From Streptomyces sp. BK208 (lineage in GTDB: Bacteria > Actinomycetota > Actinomycetes > Streptomycetales > Streptomycetaceae), in assembly GCF_004364245.1 (NCBI RefSeq), contig NZ_SOAV01000019.1, forward strand, positions 55,196-119,195: 64,000 bases of DNA. The letters run 5' to 3'. Shown here one piece after another: positions 15,315 to 23,276 of this stretch (the first letter of the stretch is position 1; every line of letters begins with the position of its first letter). Both the position numbers and the translations under genes were made by a program. The notes below the pieces were generated by a model. It made no database searches. It saw only the letters and a list, made by a program, of their open reading frames with translations, and had not been told where the DNA came from.

Positions 15315-15527
15315 TTACGCGGCCCTTCCCGGCTCTTCTCGCCGGACTCCGTCCAGGAAGGCGACCCACGCGGGGGCGGCGAAGAGGAGGGCTCCGCGAG
15401 CGGGGTCCTTGCTGTCCCGGACGGGGACGAGGGGGAGGCCGGGGGCGACCTCGACGCAGTTGCCGCCGCTTGAGTTGCTGTAGCTGCTCCTGCGCCAAGA
15501 CACGGTGCTCAGGTCGATGGCTCGCAT
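15315..15527 (-). CDS. DUF397 domain protein, partner of the upstream XRE regulator
   Basis: A 70-residue protein with the DUF397 core: WRRSSYSNSSGGNCVEVAP, then VPVRDSKDP and a final WVAFLDGV. DUF397 proteins are almost always encoded beside an XRE/DUF5753 regulator and act as its antagonist, as in the WhiJ-type pairs that control development. The start ATG 15527 lies inside the last 19 bp of the regulator gene, so translation is coupled. Confidence 0.92.
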   Translation of the reverse strand: MRAIDLSTVSWRRSSYSNSSGGNCVEVAPGLPLVPVRDSKDPARGALLFAAPAWVAFLDGVRREEPGRAA

Positions 15528-16351
15528 GGCGCTTCCTCCAACGTCCGCAGGATGAACTCGCGCGACTCGGCCGGTGACAGCGCCAGGTCACGCGTCGCAT
15601 CGTACCTGCGCTGAAGCAGCTCAACCGAGGCGTTTTCCTCGACCAGTTCACCGCGCAAATCGTTCTCGATGTAGGCCACTACGCGGCCGTTCGGCAGCCG
15701 CAGAAACATCACGTCGGTGTTGGTCAGCCCGTGCCGCCCGGCAGTGAACGGCAGCACGTGGAGGGTGATGTTCGCACGCTCGGACATCTCCACCAAGTGA
15801 GTCAACTGCTCACGCCATGCACCCATGTCGCGCAGCAACGTACGCAGCACCGCCTCGGAGAGAATGACGCGAAACGGCGGTGGGGTGTCGCCCTCCAACA
15901 ACTGCCGGCGACCGAGACGTGCCTCGACCTGCTGCTCAAGCTCGGGGACCGTCAGCCAGCCTGCGGCAAGAGCCTCGCGCGCGTACCCGGCGGTCTGAAG
16001 GAGCCCCGGCGGGGCGCTCACCGCGTAGTACCACAGGCTGATCGCCTCGGCCTCCAGGATCATGTACCGCCGGTACTGCTCCCGGAACTGCGTCGGGTCC
16101 GCCACCGCCAGCTCCCACAGGGTGAGCAGCATGCCGCCCGTGCCGTGGTACTGGTCCAGCGCCTCCACGATCTCCGGGCCGCCCAGCGTGTGGCCGTTCT
16201 CCATCTTTCCGAACTGGGACGCGTCCCACCCCACCGCCTCCGCCATGCCCCGCAGGGACACGCCCCGCCCCTGCCGGAGCAGCCGCAGCTCCTCCGCGAA
16301 CCGCGCCCTCGGTTCCTGACTGCGACCCGTGATCGCCCTCCGCTGCGGCAC
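15509..16351 (-). CDS. XRE regulator with DUF5753 domain (WhiJ/Scr1-type)
   Basis: The 280-residue protein has an HTH at about residues 16-70 (LRLLRQGRGVSLRGMAEAVG, WDASQFGKMENG) and the actinobacterial DUF5753 domain to the C-terminus, with ISLWYYAVSAPPGLLQTAGYA and a TLHVLPF...HGLTNTDVMFLRLP core. With the coupled DUF397 gene downstream it forms a pair of the WhiJ type. Many such pairs exist in each Streptomyces genome and act in development or in toxin-antitoxin-like circuits. A divergent promoter region of 172 bp separates it from two small genes that may be its targets. Confidence 0.9.
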   Translation of the reverse strand: MPQRRAITGRSQEPRARFAEELRLLRQGRGVSLRGMAEAVGWDASQFGKMENGHTLGGPEIVEALDQYHGTGGMLLTLWELAVADPTQFREQYRRYMILEAEAISLWYYAVSAPPGLLQTAGYAREALAAGWLTVPELEQQVEARLGRRQLLEGDTPPPFRVILSEAVLRTLLRDMGAWREQLTHLVEMSERANITLHVLPFTAGRHGLTNTDVMFLRLPNGRVVAYIENDLRGELVEENASVELLQRRYDATRDLALSPAESREFILRTLEEAPCEPST

Positions 16352-16523
16352 CGCACCCCTCCCGGCTGTGGAATTTGTGGAATTTGGAGCGCCCGGTGTG
16401 GCACTAGCGGCCGTTCCGGGCTTGGCGACCCCCGTCGTGGGTCATGCTCGTACTGCGCACCACTACGCAGAGTATGGCAACTGTCGCATTCCGTATAGAT
16501 GTTGACGTAAGGGAGCGAACCGC

Positions 16524-16916
16524 GTGAGAACTGAACCGGCCGCCTACGAGCCCGGCACCGTGCTCTACGACACCGCGGCCGCCAGGGTCGGCGAGTACCG
16601 GGGCCGCAGCGGGGCGCGGGTGATGCTGCGCCCCCTCGGCGGCGGCCGGGAGTGGGAGGCGGAGCCGGCCGCGCTGCGCCCGGCGACCGACCGGGAGCGC
16701 CTCGGGGCGAGCCTGCGCGCCGCGAACGACCGCACGCTCGCCACACCACCGGCCCCCGGAGACCCCGAGCGGCCGCCCCGGCCGGTCCCCGACTGCGCGG
16801 CCTGCGCCTGGCTCGCCGACCGGCGGGAAGCCGCCCGCGCGGCGTTCGACCACAGCGCGGTGACGGACGCGAACGTCCTGCTGCGCCAGCACCAGCGCAA
16901 GGAGCACGAGGCATGA
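16524..16916 (+). CDS. hypothetical protein, possible small zinc-binding protein
   Basis: A 130-residue protein beginning at GTG 16524 after GGGAG. It has a small N-terminal beta-rich part (VLYDTAAARVGEYRGRSGAR...LRPLGGGREWEAEP) resembling the beta-hairpin domain seen beside XRE/DUF397 loci, then a CAAC motif (DCAACAWLADR) and a helical C-terminus ending in HQRKEHEA. One CxxC plus a later His could bind a metal. It overlaps the next gene by ATGA. Divergent placement from the XRE/DUF397 pair suggests control by it. Confidence 0.7.
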   Translation: MRTEPAAYEPGTVLYDTAAARVGEYRGRSGARVMLRPLGGGREWEAEPAALRPATDRERLGASLRAANDRTLATPPAPGDPERPPRPVPDCAACAWLADRREAARAAFDHSAVTDANVLLRQHQRKEHEA

Positions 16917-17170
16917 CCTGCGACGGCGGACTGCCCTACGAGGAGTGCCGGCGGGCGCAGCGGCTCTCGCCCCGGCGGGACCGGGCTCCCCTCTCCCCCG
17001 GCTTCGCGATGCCGCCGTTCCACCCGGACCACCCGCCGAGGCCCGCGCCGAGGCACGGGGCCGGGGCCCGGCACCGGCGGCGCGGCCGGCTGGACGGTGC
17101 CACCGTGAGCGGCCTGCTCACCGTGCTGTGCGTGGCGACGCTGCTGGTGACGATCGCCTTCGGGGTGTGA
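16913..17170 (+). CDS. hypothetical tail-anchored small membrane protein
   Basis: The 85-residue product starts at ATG 16913, overlapping the previous stop codon (ATGA), so the two are coupled. The first 60 residues are Pro/Arg/His-rich and probably disordered. A single hydrophobic helix at about residues 65-84 (VSGLLTVLCVATLLVTIAFG) forms the extreme C-terminus. No family is recognised. Confidence 0.65.
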   Translation: MTCDGGLPYEECRRAQRLSPRRDRAPLSPGFAMPPFHPDHPPRPAPRHGAGARHRRRGRLDGATVSGLLTVLCVATLLVTIAFGV

Positions 17171-17198
17171 CGCCGCCCGCGCGGGCTACGCTTCCGGC

Positions 17199-17561
17199 AT
17201 GGCGAAGAAGCTCGTGATCAAGGTGACGGCGGGGGCGGACGCGCCCGAGCGGTGCTCGCAGGCGTTCACGGTGGCGGCGGTGGCCGTGGCCAGTGGGGTC
17301 GACGTGTCGCTGTGGCTGACCGGTGAGTCCGCCTGGTTCGCGGTGCCGGGACGCGCGGCCGAGTTCGACCTGCCGCACGCCGCGCCGCTGCCCGACCTGC
17401 TCGACTCGCTCCTCGCGGGCGGCCGGGTGACCCTGTGCACCCAGTGCGCCGCCCGCCGCGACCTCACCGAGAAGGACGTCATCGAGGGCGTGCGGATCGC
17501 GGGCGCGCAGGTGTTCGTGCAGGAGGCGCTGGCCGACGACACGCAGGCGCTCGTCTACTGA
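17199..17561 (+). CDS. DsrE/DsrF-like sulfur-relay family protein
   Basis: A 120-residue alpha/beta protein starting MAKKLVIKVTAG with the DsrE-type pattern. Its helix after the first strand is ERCSQAFTVAAVAVASGVDVSLWL, and there is a conserved LCTQCAARR loop carrying two cysteines at the position where DsrE proteins bear the persulfide Cys. It lies 380 bp from the DUF1416/rhodanese operon, so a role in sulfur transfer is reasonable but inferred. Confidence 0.8.
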   Translation: MAKKLVIKVTAGADAPERCSQAFTVAAVAVASGVDVSLWLTGESAWFAVPGRAAEFDLPHAAPLPDLLDSLLAGGRVTLCTQCAARRDLTEKDVIEGVRIAGAQVFVQEALADDTQALVY

Positions 17562-17585
17562 CGCCGCGCCGCGCGGAGGGGGCGC

Positions 17586-17846
17586 TCAGTGCGGGCGCTT
17601 CTTCCCGTCCAGCTCGTCCCACCACTCGTCGGACTGGGCGTCGCCCGACGGGTCGTCCCACCAGCGGTCGTCCGGGCCGCGCCGGTTCGCGAACATCGCG
17701 GCGACCGGCGGGATGACCATGGCCACGACGCACAGGCCCACGGCCGCCGGGACGGACCAGAGGCGCACGACCGCCCAGGCCAGGACGAAGAGGACGATGC
17801 AGGTCCCCATCATGGCGAAGTAGACGTGGCGCCGCCGCGCGTACAT
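17586..17846 (-). CDS. DUF3099 family membrane protein
   Basis: The 86-residue protein starts at ATG 17846 with GGAG close by. Two membrane helices (about residues 10-28 and 32-50) are separated by a short turn (LWSVP) and followed by FANRRGPDD and an acidic Trp-rich tail (DDRWWDDP, DEWWDELDG). That layout is typical of DUF3099 proteins of actinobacteria. The function is unknown. It is convergent with the DsrE-like gene. Confidence 0.8.
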   Translation of the reverse strand: MYARRRHVYFAMMGTCIVLFVLAWAVVRLWSVPAAVGLCVVAMVIPPVAAMFANRRGPDDRWWDDPSGDAQSDEWWDELDGKKRPH

Positions 17847-17872
17847 GTCTCCAGCGTAGGCCCGGCATGCCG

Positions 17873-17927
17873 GAGGGGCCGCACCCCAGGCGTCCAACCC
17901 GGTGGGTGCGGCCCCTCGGCCGTCGCG
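17873..17927 (-). terminator. 14-bp hairpin terminating the rhodanese-DUF1416 operon
   Basis: GAGGGGCCGCACCC at 17873-17886 pairs perfectly with 17914-17927. It begins 15 bp after the DUF1416 stop on the minus strand and precedes the DUF3099 gene, so it separates the two transcripts. Confidence 0.7.
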
Positions 17928-17941
17928 CGGCGCGTGGGCCG

Positions 17942-18229
17942 TCAGACGGCGATCGCGACCTCCGCCAGTCCGCCCTGCTGGGCGACGACCGTGCGGTCGG
18001 CGGTGCCGCCGGGGACGAGCGCGCGCAGGGTCCAGGTGCCCTCGGCCGCGTAGAAGCGGAACTGGCCCGTCGCGGAGGTCGGGACCTCCGCCGTGAACTC
18101 GCCGGTGGCGTCCAGCAGACGGACGTAGCCGGTCACCGGCTCGCCGTCGCGGGTCACCTGGCCCTGGATGGTGGTCTCACCGGGCTTGATCGTCGAGGCG
18201 TCGGGGCCGCCGGCCTTCGCTCCGCACAT
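17942..18229 (-). CDS. DUF1416 (SseC-like) protein
   Basis: A 95-residue beta-sandwich protein that begins MCGAKAGG and continues with TIQGQVTRDGEPVTGYVRLLD and a carboxypeptidase-regulatory-like fold (GQFRFYAAEGTWTLRALV). DUF1416 proteins are encoded directly after CysA-type thiosulfate sulfurtransferases throughout actinobacteria (SseC in mycobacteria). The conserved Cys2 may accept sulfur. The gene lies 31 bp after the rhodanese on the same strand. Confidence 0.88.
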   Translation of the reverse strand: MCGAKAGGPDASTIKPGETTIQGQVTRDGEPVTGYVRLLDATGEFTAEVPTSATGQFRFYAAEGTWTLRALVPGGTADRTVVAQQGGLAEVAIAV

Positions 18230-18260
18230 GTCGTACTCCTGAGGGGTTGAGGGGGCGGAC

Positions 18261-19106
18261 TTACTTGTTGGCGCCGAGCTCGATCGGCACGCCGACGAGG
18301 GAGCCGTACTCGGTCCAGGAGCCGTCGTAGTTCTTGACGTTCTCCACGCCCAGCAGCTCGTGCAGCACGAACCAGGTCAGGGCCGAGCGCTCGCCGATGC
18401 GGCAGTAGGCGATGGTGTCCTTCGCCAGGTCGACCTGCTCGTCGGTGTAGAGCTGCTTGAGCTCGTCGTCCGACTTGAAGGTGCCGTCGTCGTTGGCGTT
18501 CTTCGACCACGGGATGTTGCGGGCGGACGGGACGTGGCCCGGACGCTGCGACTGCTCCTGCGGGAGGTGGGCCGGGGCGAGCAGCTTGCCGGAGAACTCG
18601 TCGGGCGAGCGCACGTCGACCAGGTTCTGCGCGCCGATCGCCTTGACGACGTCGTCGCGGAAGGCGCGGATCGCGGTGTTCTGCGGCTTGGCCTTGTAGT
18701 CGGTGGCGGCGCGCTGCGGCACCTCGTCGCCGGCGACCAGCTCGCGGGCGTCCAGCTCCCACTTCTTGCGGCCGCCGTCGAGGAGCTTGACGTTCTCGTG
18801 GCCGTACAGCTTGAAGTACCAGTAGGCGTAGGACGCGAACCAGTTGTTGTTGCCGCCGTAGAGGACCACCAGCGTGTCGTTGGCGATGCCCTTGGCCGAC
18901 AGGAGCTTCTCGAAGCCCTCCTGGTCGACGAAGTCGCGGCGGACCGGGTCCTGGAGGTCCTGCGTCCAGTCGATCCGGATCGCGTTCTTGATGTGGTTCT
19001 TCTCGTAGGCGGACGTGTCCTCGTCCACCTCGACGATCGCGATGTTCGGGTCGTCCAGGTGGTCCTGCAGCCAGTCGGCGTCGACCAGGACGTCGCTGCG
19101 GCTCAT
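18261..19106 (-). CDS. thiosulfate sulfurtransferase (rhodanese, CysA/SseA type)
   Basis: The 281-residue protein contains tandem rhodanese domains, the N-terminal one inactive. The second carries the active-site loop YCRIGERS, with the persulfide-forming cysteine, and the C-terminal motif GSWTEYGS. It transfers sulfane sulfur from thiosulfate to acceptors. The start ATG 19106 follows GGAGGAGAG; the open frame further upstream is not coding. The operon includes DUF1416 downstream and a short Cys-containing leader peptide 143 bp upstream, so expression is probably tied to cysteine supply. Confidence 0.93.
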   Translation of the reverse strand: MSRSDVLVDADWLQDHLDDPNIAIVEVDEDTSAYEKNHIKNAIRIDWTQDLQDPVRRDFVDQEGFEKLLSAKGIANDTLVVLYGGNNNWFASYAYWYFKLYGHENVKLLDGGRKKWELDARELVAGDEVPQRAATDYKAKPQNTAIRAFRDDVVKAIGAQNLVDVRSPDEFSGKLLAPAHLPQEQSQRPGHVPSARNIPWSKNANDDGTFKSDDELKQLYTDEQVDLAKDTIAYCRIGERSALTWFVLHELLGVENVKNYDGSWTEYGSLVGVPIELGANK

Positions 19107-19248
19107 GTTCTCTCCTCCGGGGCAGTTGGCGGCGGGGCATGGTGCGAGGGGGTGCGCGCCCGGGCCGGGCGGCGGCACGGCGCGCGGATGCCCAGGGCAG
19201 GGCGGGGTGAGGGATGAGGGGACACGGACGGCGGCGTCGCCGTCCACC

Positions 19249-19329
19249 TCAGAAGGTGCGACAGAGCATGGCGGCAACGCGGCACAGGTCCACTGCCCGC
19301 CGCTTCGTGAGATCCGCCTGTCGCTTCAT
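19249..19329 (-). CDS. 26-residue Cys-containing leader peptide of the sulfurtransferase operon
   Basis: ATG 19329 opens a 26-codon frame ending in TGA at 19249. The peptide starts MKRQADLTKRRAVDLCRVAA and finishes MLCRTF. Basic residues, a VDLCRV core and cysteines at positions 16 and 23 match the family of actinobacterial 'putative leader peptides' that precede sulfur genes. Mycobacterial counterparts stall at Cys codons and attenuate the operon when cysteine is plentiful. A candidate -10 ends 8 bp before the ATG, so the message may be leaderless. The 142 bp to the rhodanese start is where an attenuator would lie. Confidence 0.75.
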   Translation of the reverse strand: MKRQADLTKRRAVDLCRVAAMLCRTF

Positions 19330-19334
19330 AGGTC

Positions 19335-19367
19335 CCGATCGTAGGGATCGGAGGCGGGTCGTGTCAC
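19335..19367 (-). promoter_or_regulatory. promoter of the leader peptide/sulfurtransferase operon with overlapping dyad
   Basis: On the minus strand GTGACA (19362-19367) and TACGAT (19338-19343) are 18 bp apart, a fair sigma-HrdB-like promoter. The predicted start point is at or one base before the leader ATG. CCGATC and its complement (19335-19340 and 19346-19351, 5-bp spacer) form a dyad over the -10 that may be an operator. Confidence 0.5.
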
Positions 19368-19597
19368 CGACGTGTCGCATGATGAGACGGGATCGTCCGG
19401 AGTGTGGGATCGGAGCGGGATCCGGGCAGGCGCCGGGGGCCCCGCGGACCGGGGCGGGCGTCTGCGCATCTGCGGAACGGACGGTGCCGTCTCGCCTGTC
19501 GGACGACGCCGGGCACCGTCATGGCGGCGAGAGCGCCGCGGACGGGGCGTCGGGGGGCCGCCTGCGGGCGGCCGACCCACGTCCTACCCGGCCAGCT

Positions 19598-20335
19598 CTA
19601 CCCGGCCAGCCTGACGTTCGAACCCTTCACCGTGATCTCGACGCCGTCCTTCGCCGCCTCGACCTTGTCCAGCTCGATGCCGCCCGGCAGTTCGTCGATG
19701 GTCTGCTGGAAGTCGGTGATGGCCCGGATCCGGGACTCGGCGAGCTGCCTGCCGCCTATCTCGGGCAGTCCGTCGGCGACGACCTCGACGTCGTCGTCCT
19801 TGACCTTGACCGAGCTGAGCACGTCGATCGGCTCGGGCACCTCGACGCCCAGGATCGATGCCTGCAACGACACCTTGATCTTTCCGTTGCCGCCGTCGGA
19901 GAGGCCGACGACCTTGGCGTCGACACCGGGCGCGATCTGCGTGGGCTCGGACTTGGTGGCCTTCATCAGCTCGTCGTAGCCGACGGTCGCGGTGCCGGTG
20001 GCGCTGGCCGCGGTGGCGGAGCTGTAGTCGCCGGAGAACTCGACGCCCTTCATGTGCGCGCGCAGGGTGGCGATGCGGATCTTCTCGTCGCCGTTGCCGG
20101 TGGACGCCTCGTAGTCGTCGATGCCGACTTCCACGTCGTCCAGTTCGCCGCCGGCGACCTGGGTGAGGAAGGGGAAGCCGTTGATGGAGACGTCCGGCGT
20201 GGAGGCCAGGTTCTCGGTGCTGCGCAGCTTGTCCGCCGCCTCGTCCTCGGCGAAGTTCACGGCGACACGGTCGGCGATCACGAAGAGGCCGCCCAGGATC
20301 ACGACGACGATCAACAGTATTCGCAGTGCGCGCAT
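19598..20335 (-). CDS. DUF2993 (LmeA-like) phospholipid-binding membrane-anchored protein
   Basis: The 245-residue protein starts at ATG 20335 behind GGGGAA. An N-terminal anchor helix (RALRILLIVVVILGGLFVIA) is followed by the DUF2993 domain, with VSINGFPFLTQVAGGELDDVEV, GVEFSGDYSS, and a C-terminal EITVKGSNVRLAG. Mycobacterial LmeA of this family binds phospholipids in the periplasm and supports lipomannan maturation. The gene is on the same strand as the sulfurtransferase operon downstream but separated by 268 bp and a distinct promoter. Confidence 0.85.
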   Translation of the reverse strand: MRALRILLIVVVILGGLFVIADRVAVNFAEDEAADKLRSTENLASTPDVSINGFPFLTQVAGGELDDVEVGIDDYEASTGNGDEKIRIATLRAHMKGVEFSGDYSSATAASATGTATVGYDELMKATKSEPTQIAPGVDAKVVGLSDGGNGKIKVSLQASILGVEVPEPIDVLSSVKVKDDDVEVVADGLPEIGGRQLAESRIRAITDFQQTIDELPGGIELDKVEAAKDGVEITVKGSNVRLAG

Positions 20336-20473
20336 GCGGTGATTCCCCAACCCTGGACGCTCGACGGCGACGGACCGACGACCGGCGGCCGTCCAGCGCG
20401 AGCGTAACGCGGGCCGTGGGCACCCCCCGGATTTTGTCGAACAGCTGTGACAGGGGGTGCCGTACCGGCGCGG

Positions 20474-20560
20474 CTAGGGGGTGTCGTTTGGATCAGGTCG
20501 GCTCCGGGCGACGGTGCCCTGTTGCCGACCCACGACAAGATCCAAACGAGACCCCCCTAG
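20474..20560. mobile_element. MITE copy 1 (87 bp, CTAG-flanked)
   Basis: The element is bounded by CTAG at 20474-20477 and 20557-20560. Its ends are near-perfect inverted repeats (GGGGGTGTCGTTTGGATC on the left, the complement with one substitution and an extra G on the right). The internal segment GGCTCCGGGCGACGG...CCCTGTTGCC is shared with the second copy at 51658. Length, terminal repeats and CTAG target duplication point to a non-autonomous element mobilised by an IS5-type transposase. No transposase is encoded. The right CTAG forms the TAG stop codon of the gene at 20557-21870, and the stem probably acts as a terminator. Confidence 0.8.
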
Positions 20561-21870
20561 GCCAGGGCCCGGCCCAGGAGGTACACGGCCGGGGCCGCCG
20601 CCGCGAGGGGCAGGGCCACGCCCGCCGTGAAGTGGACGAAGCGGGAGGGGTAGTCGTAGGCCGCGACCCGGAGACCGATCAGCGCGCACACCGCCGCGCC
20701 CGCGCCGAGCAGCGCCCCCGACGCCCCGAAGTCCGTCAGCGAACCGGCCGCGATCCCCGCACCGGCCGCCGCGAGCAGGGCGACCACCACCGACGCCGGG
20801 GCCGGCAGCGGCAGGGCCCGGGCCACGGCGGCCACGGCGACGGCGATCCCGCCGACGGTCACCGCGTCCGCGTCGGCGGCCAGGTACCCGCCCGCGACGA
20901 CGGCCAGGGCGGCCGCGGCGATGGTCGCCATCAGGCCGTACATCCGCTCGTCCGGGTCGGCGTGCGAGCGCAGCTGAAGGACGAGCGAGAGCAGCACCCA
21001 CACCCCGAGCGTGCCGAGGATCGCCGCCGGGGAGCGGTCCGACGCCAGCATCGCCACGTCGGCGGCGAGCGCGCCCGCGAAGCCCAGCGCGATGCCCTGC
21101 CGGGCCGGCCACATGCCGTTCAGCCGGAACCAGCCGGCCGCGGTGACGGCCTGGAGCACGACGAGCGGCACGAGGAGCGCGTACGTGCCGAGCGCCGCCG
21201 CGCCGGACAGCAGCAGCCCCAGCAGCGCGGTGAGGCCGGCCGGCTGCATGCCCGGGTCGATGACCGGCGAACGCCCCTCGGCCCGGGCCCGCTGCGCGTC
21301 CGTGATCCGCGTGTTCCCGGCGACCGTCGCGGGACCGTAGCCCGGCTCGTCGGAGTCCCCGGGCGCGGAAGCGGGGGCGGAGGCCGCGGGCGCGGGTCCG
21401 GGCGTGGGCGCGGGCGGCTCGTACGGCTGGGGCTCGGGCTGCGGCGCGTACGTCTGCGGCTGCGGCTGGGGCTGCGGCGCGTACGGCTGGGGCTGGGGCT
21501 GGGGCTGCGGCTGCGGCGCGTACGGCTGGGGCTCGGGCTGGTACGGCGCGCGCTGCGGCTGGGAATGGGGCTGGTACGGCTGCTGCTGTCCGTAGCCCTG
21601 CGCCGGGTACGGCTCAGGCTGGGGCTGGGCGTGCGGCGGCAGGTACGCCGTCTCCTCCGCGGAGACCGGCGGCTGCATCTGCGTCTCCCAGGTCTGCCCC
21701 TGCCACTGCTGCGTGTACTGGCCGGCGTTCGGGTCCGGCTGCTCCCCGTAGCCCTCGTACGGGTACGGCTGGTACGGCTGCTGCCCGGGCCACGCCTGCC
21801 CGTCGTCTCCCTCGTACGGCTGCTGCCCGTACGGCTGCTGTCCGTACGGCTGATACGGCTGGTCGGTCAT
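20557..21870 (-). CDS. multi-pass membrane protein with long Gln/Pro/Tyr-rich cytoplasmic N-terminus
   Basis: In this 437-residue protein, residues 1-170 are low complexity: QPYGQQPY-type repeats, then PQPQPQPYA repeats. Residues 215-437 form about eight to nine membrane helices rich in Ala, Leu and Val. Several actinobacterial membrane proteins carry such PYQ-rich tails, but I recognise no catalytic motif. The stop codon is provided by the adjacent MITE end, so the original terminus may have been slightly different. It lies directly after a MoaD/ThiS-like gene (3-bp gap) and is probably co-transcribed with it. Confidence 0.75.
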   Translation of the reverse strand: MTDQPYQPYGQQPYGQQPYEGDDGQAWPGQQPYQPYPYEGYGEQPDPNAGQYTQQWQGQTWETQMQPPVSAEETAYLPPHAQPQPEPYPAQGYGQQQPYQPHSQPQRAPYQPEPQPYAPQPQPQPQPQPYAPQPQPQPQTYAPQPEPQPYEPPAPTPGPAPAASAPASAPGDSDEPGYGPATVAGNTRITDAQRARAEGRSPVIDPGMQPAGLTALLGLLLSGAAALGTYALLVPLVVLQAVTAAGWFRLNGMWPARQGIALGFAGALAADVAMLASDRSPAAILGTLGVWVLLSLVLQLRSHADPDERMYGLMATIAAAALAVVAGGYLAADADAVTVGGIAVAVAAVARALPLPAPASVVVALLAAAGAGIAAGSLTDFGASGALLGAGAAVCALIGLRVAAYDYPSRFVHFTAGVALPLAAAAPAVYLLGRALA

Positions 21871-21873
21871 CGC

Positions 21874-22128
21874 TCACCCTCCTGCGAACGGCGGGAGCAC
21901 CTCGACCGTGCCGCCGTCGGCCAGCCGTACCGTCTCATGCCCGCGCGTGCCGACGGGGTCACCGTCGACGAGGAACGAGCAGCGCAGCAGCACGCGCGTG
22001 AGTTCGCCGGGGTGCCGCTCGCGCACCGCGTCGAGCGCGTCGGCGAGCGTCGCCGCGTCGCAGGGCTCCTCGGCCACCCCCGCCGCGGCCTTCGCGGCGG
22101 CCCAGTAGCGCACCGTGACCTTTGCCAT
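21874..22128 (-). CDS. MoaD/ThiS family ubiquitin-like sulfur carrier
   Basis: An 84-residue beta-grasp protein, MAKVTVRYWAAAKAAAG...VEVLPPFAGG, ending in the diagnostic Gly-Gly that is adenylated and thiocarboxylated. The start is ATG 22128 with AAGGAA. It may serve molybdopterin synthesis or another thiocarboxylate-dependent pathway; no MoaE, MoeB or ThiF gene is nearby in this window, so the partner is unknown. Confidence 0.87.
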   Translation of the reverse strand: MAKVTVRYWAAAKAAAGVAEEPCDAATLADALDAVRERHPGELTRVLLRCSFLVDGDPVGTRGHETVRLADGGTVEVLPPFAGG

Positions 22129-22213
22129 CTGGTTCCTTCGTCGCCGGAGCCGATCGGCGTCGGCGACGTGTGGGTGTCGGCGTCGTCGTCGATCGGCGGT
22201 GAACAACGTCAGG

Positions 22214-23074
22214 CTAGCCCGCCCGCGCCACCGCCCAGTCGCCGATGCGGTGCAGCAGGGCCTCGTCCGAGGCGTTCTCGGCGTGGCCCATGCCGGGCTC
22301 CAGCCACAGTTCACCGTGGTCACCGGCCGCCTCGGCCAGCATCCGGGGGTGATCAAGGGGAAAGTAGCCGTCCCGGTCGCCGTGCACGACGAGCAACGGC
22401 GTCGGCGCGATCCGTCCCGCCGCCTCCACCGGCGACAACGGCACCGGGTCCCAGTCCCGGTGGTGGATGCGGGTGCGCAGGCCGTACCGGCCCACCACGC
22501 GCCCGGCGGGGCGCATCACCAGCCAGTGCAGCCGGCGCATCGGCGCCGTGCCCCGGTAGTACCAGCGGGCGGGGGAGCTGACCGACACGACGGCGTCCGT
22601 GCCCGCCCCGGGGTCACCGGCGTACAGCGCCGCGTGCCGCAGGACCACCGAGCCGCCCATGGAGAAGCCGACGGTCGCCACGCGCGCGTGCCCGAAGCCG
22701 CGCGCCCACGTCACCGCCGCCGCCAGGTCGAGCACCTCGCGGTCCCCGACGGTGGACCGTCCGCCGGACGCGCCGTGGCCCCGGAAGGAGAACGTGACGA
22801 CGGCACCGTGCCGCGCGAACGCCGCCGCGATGCGTCGCACGTGCGGCCGGTCGGCGTCGCCCGTGAAACCGTGCGCGACGACGAACACCAGGTCAGAGGG
22901 GTCCCGCCCGGCCGGTCCCGGCTCGTACACGGCGTCGATGGGGACCCCGTCGGCCGTACGGAGGAAGGTGCGCGCGGGTGTGCGGCGCGGCGCTCCCCGG
23001 GGCGTCTCGGGATGCGGACGATTGGCTGGACCACGGGTGGAACGCGCCACATGACCCGGCGGTCGGTTGCTCAT
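22214..23074 (-). CDS. alpha/beta hydrolase
   Basis: A 286-residue hydrolase with nucleophile elbow GFSMGG, oxyanion region VVAHGFTGDADRPH, acid residue in VVHGDRDGYFP and catalytic His in GMGHAEN. The domain order resembles short-chain esterases and dienelactone-hydrolase-like enzymes. The first about 35 residues are Pro/Arg-rich and probably disordered. The open frame continues upstream opposite glnR but that part is a shadow. It is divergent from the glnR transcript. The substrate is unknown. Confidence 0.85.
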   Translation of the reverse strand: MSNRPPGHVARSTRGPANRPHPETPRGAPRRTPARTFLRTADGVPIDAVYEPGPAGRDPSDLVFVVAHGFTGDADRPHVRRIAAAFARHGAVVTFSFRGHGASGGRSTVGDREVLDLAAAVTWARGFGHARVATVGFSMGGSVVLRHAALYAGDPGAGTDAVVSVSSPARWYYRGTAPMRRLHWLVMRPAGRVVGRYGLRTRIHHRDWDPVPLSPVEAAGRIAPTPLLVVHGDRDGYFPLDHPRMLAEAAGDHGELWLEPGMGHAENASDEALLHRIGDWAVARAG

Positions 23075-23276
23075 GTCGGCTATTCTGCTGGGCAGAGGAC
23101 TCGGGCAACGTAGCCCCCGGGTCCTTTTGTGCTTCCGGGAGCGATGCCGGGCGGTCGCCGGGCATTCACCTCGCGGACGCGCGGCGGGCCCCACGGGCAC
23201 GGGACCCGCACCCGCACGACCTGTACGAAGCAGTGCCGCAAACGTCCTCGCAGGGACCCAGGAGGAACCAGACGTT

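Noticed and set aside
16440..16500. Imperfect dyad around TATGGCAACTGTCGCATTCCGTATA in the XRE/small-gene promoter region
   Set aside because: The arms match at too few positions to call an operator with confidence.
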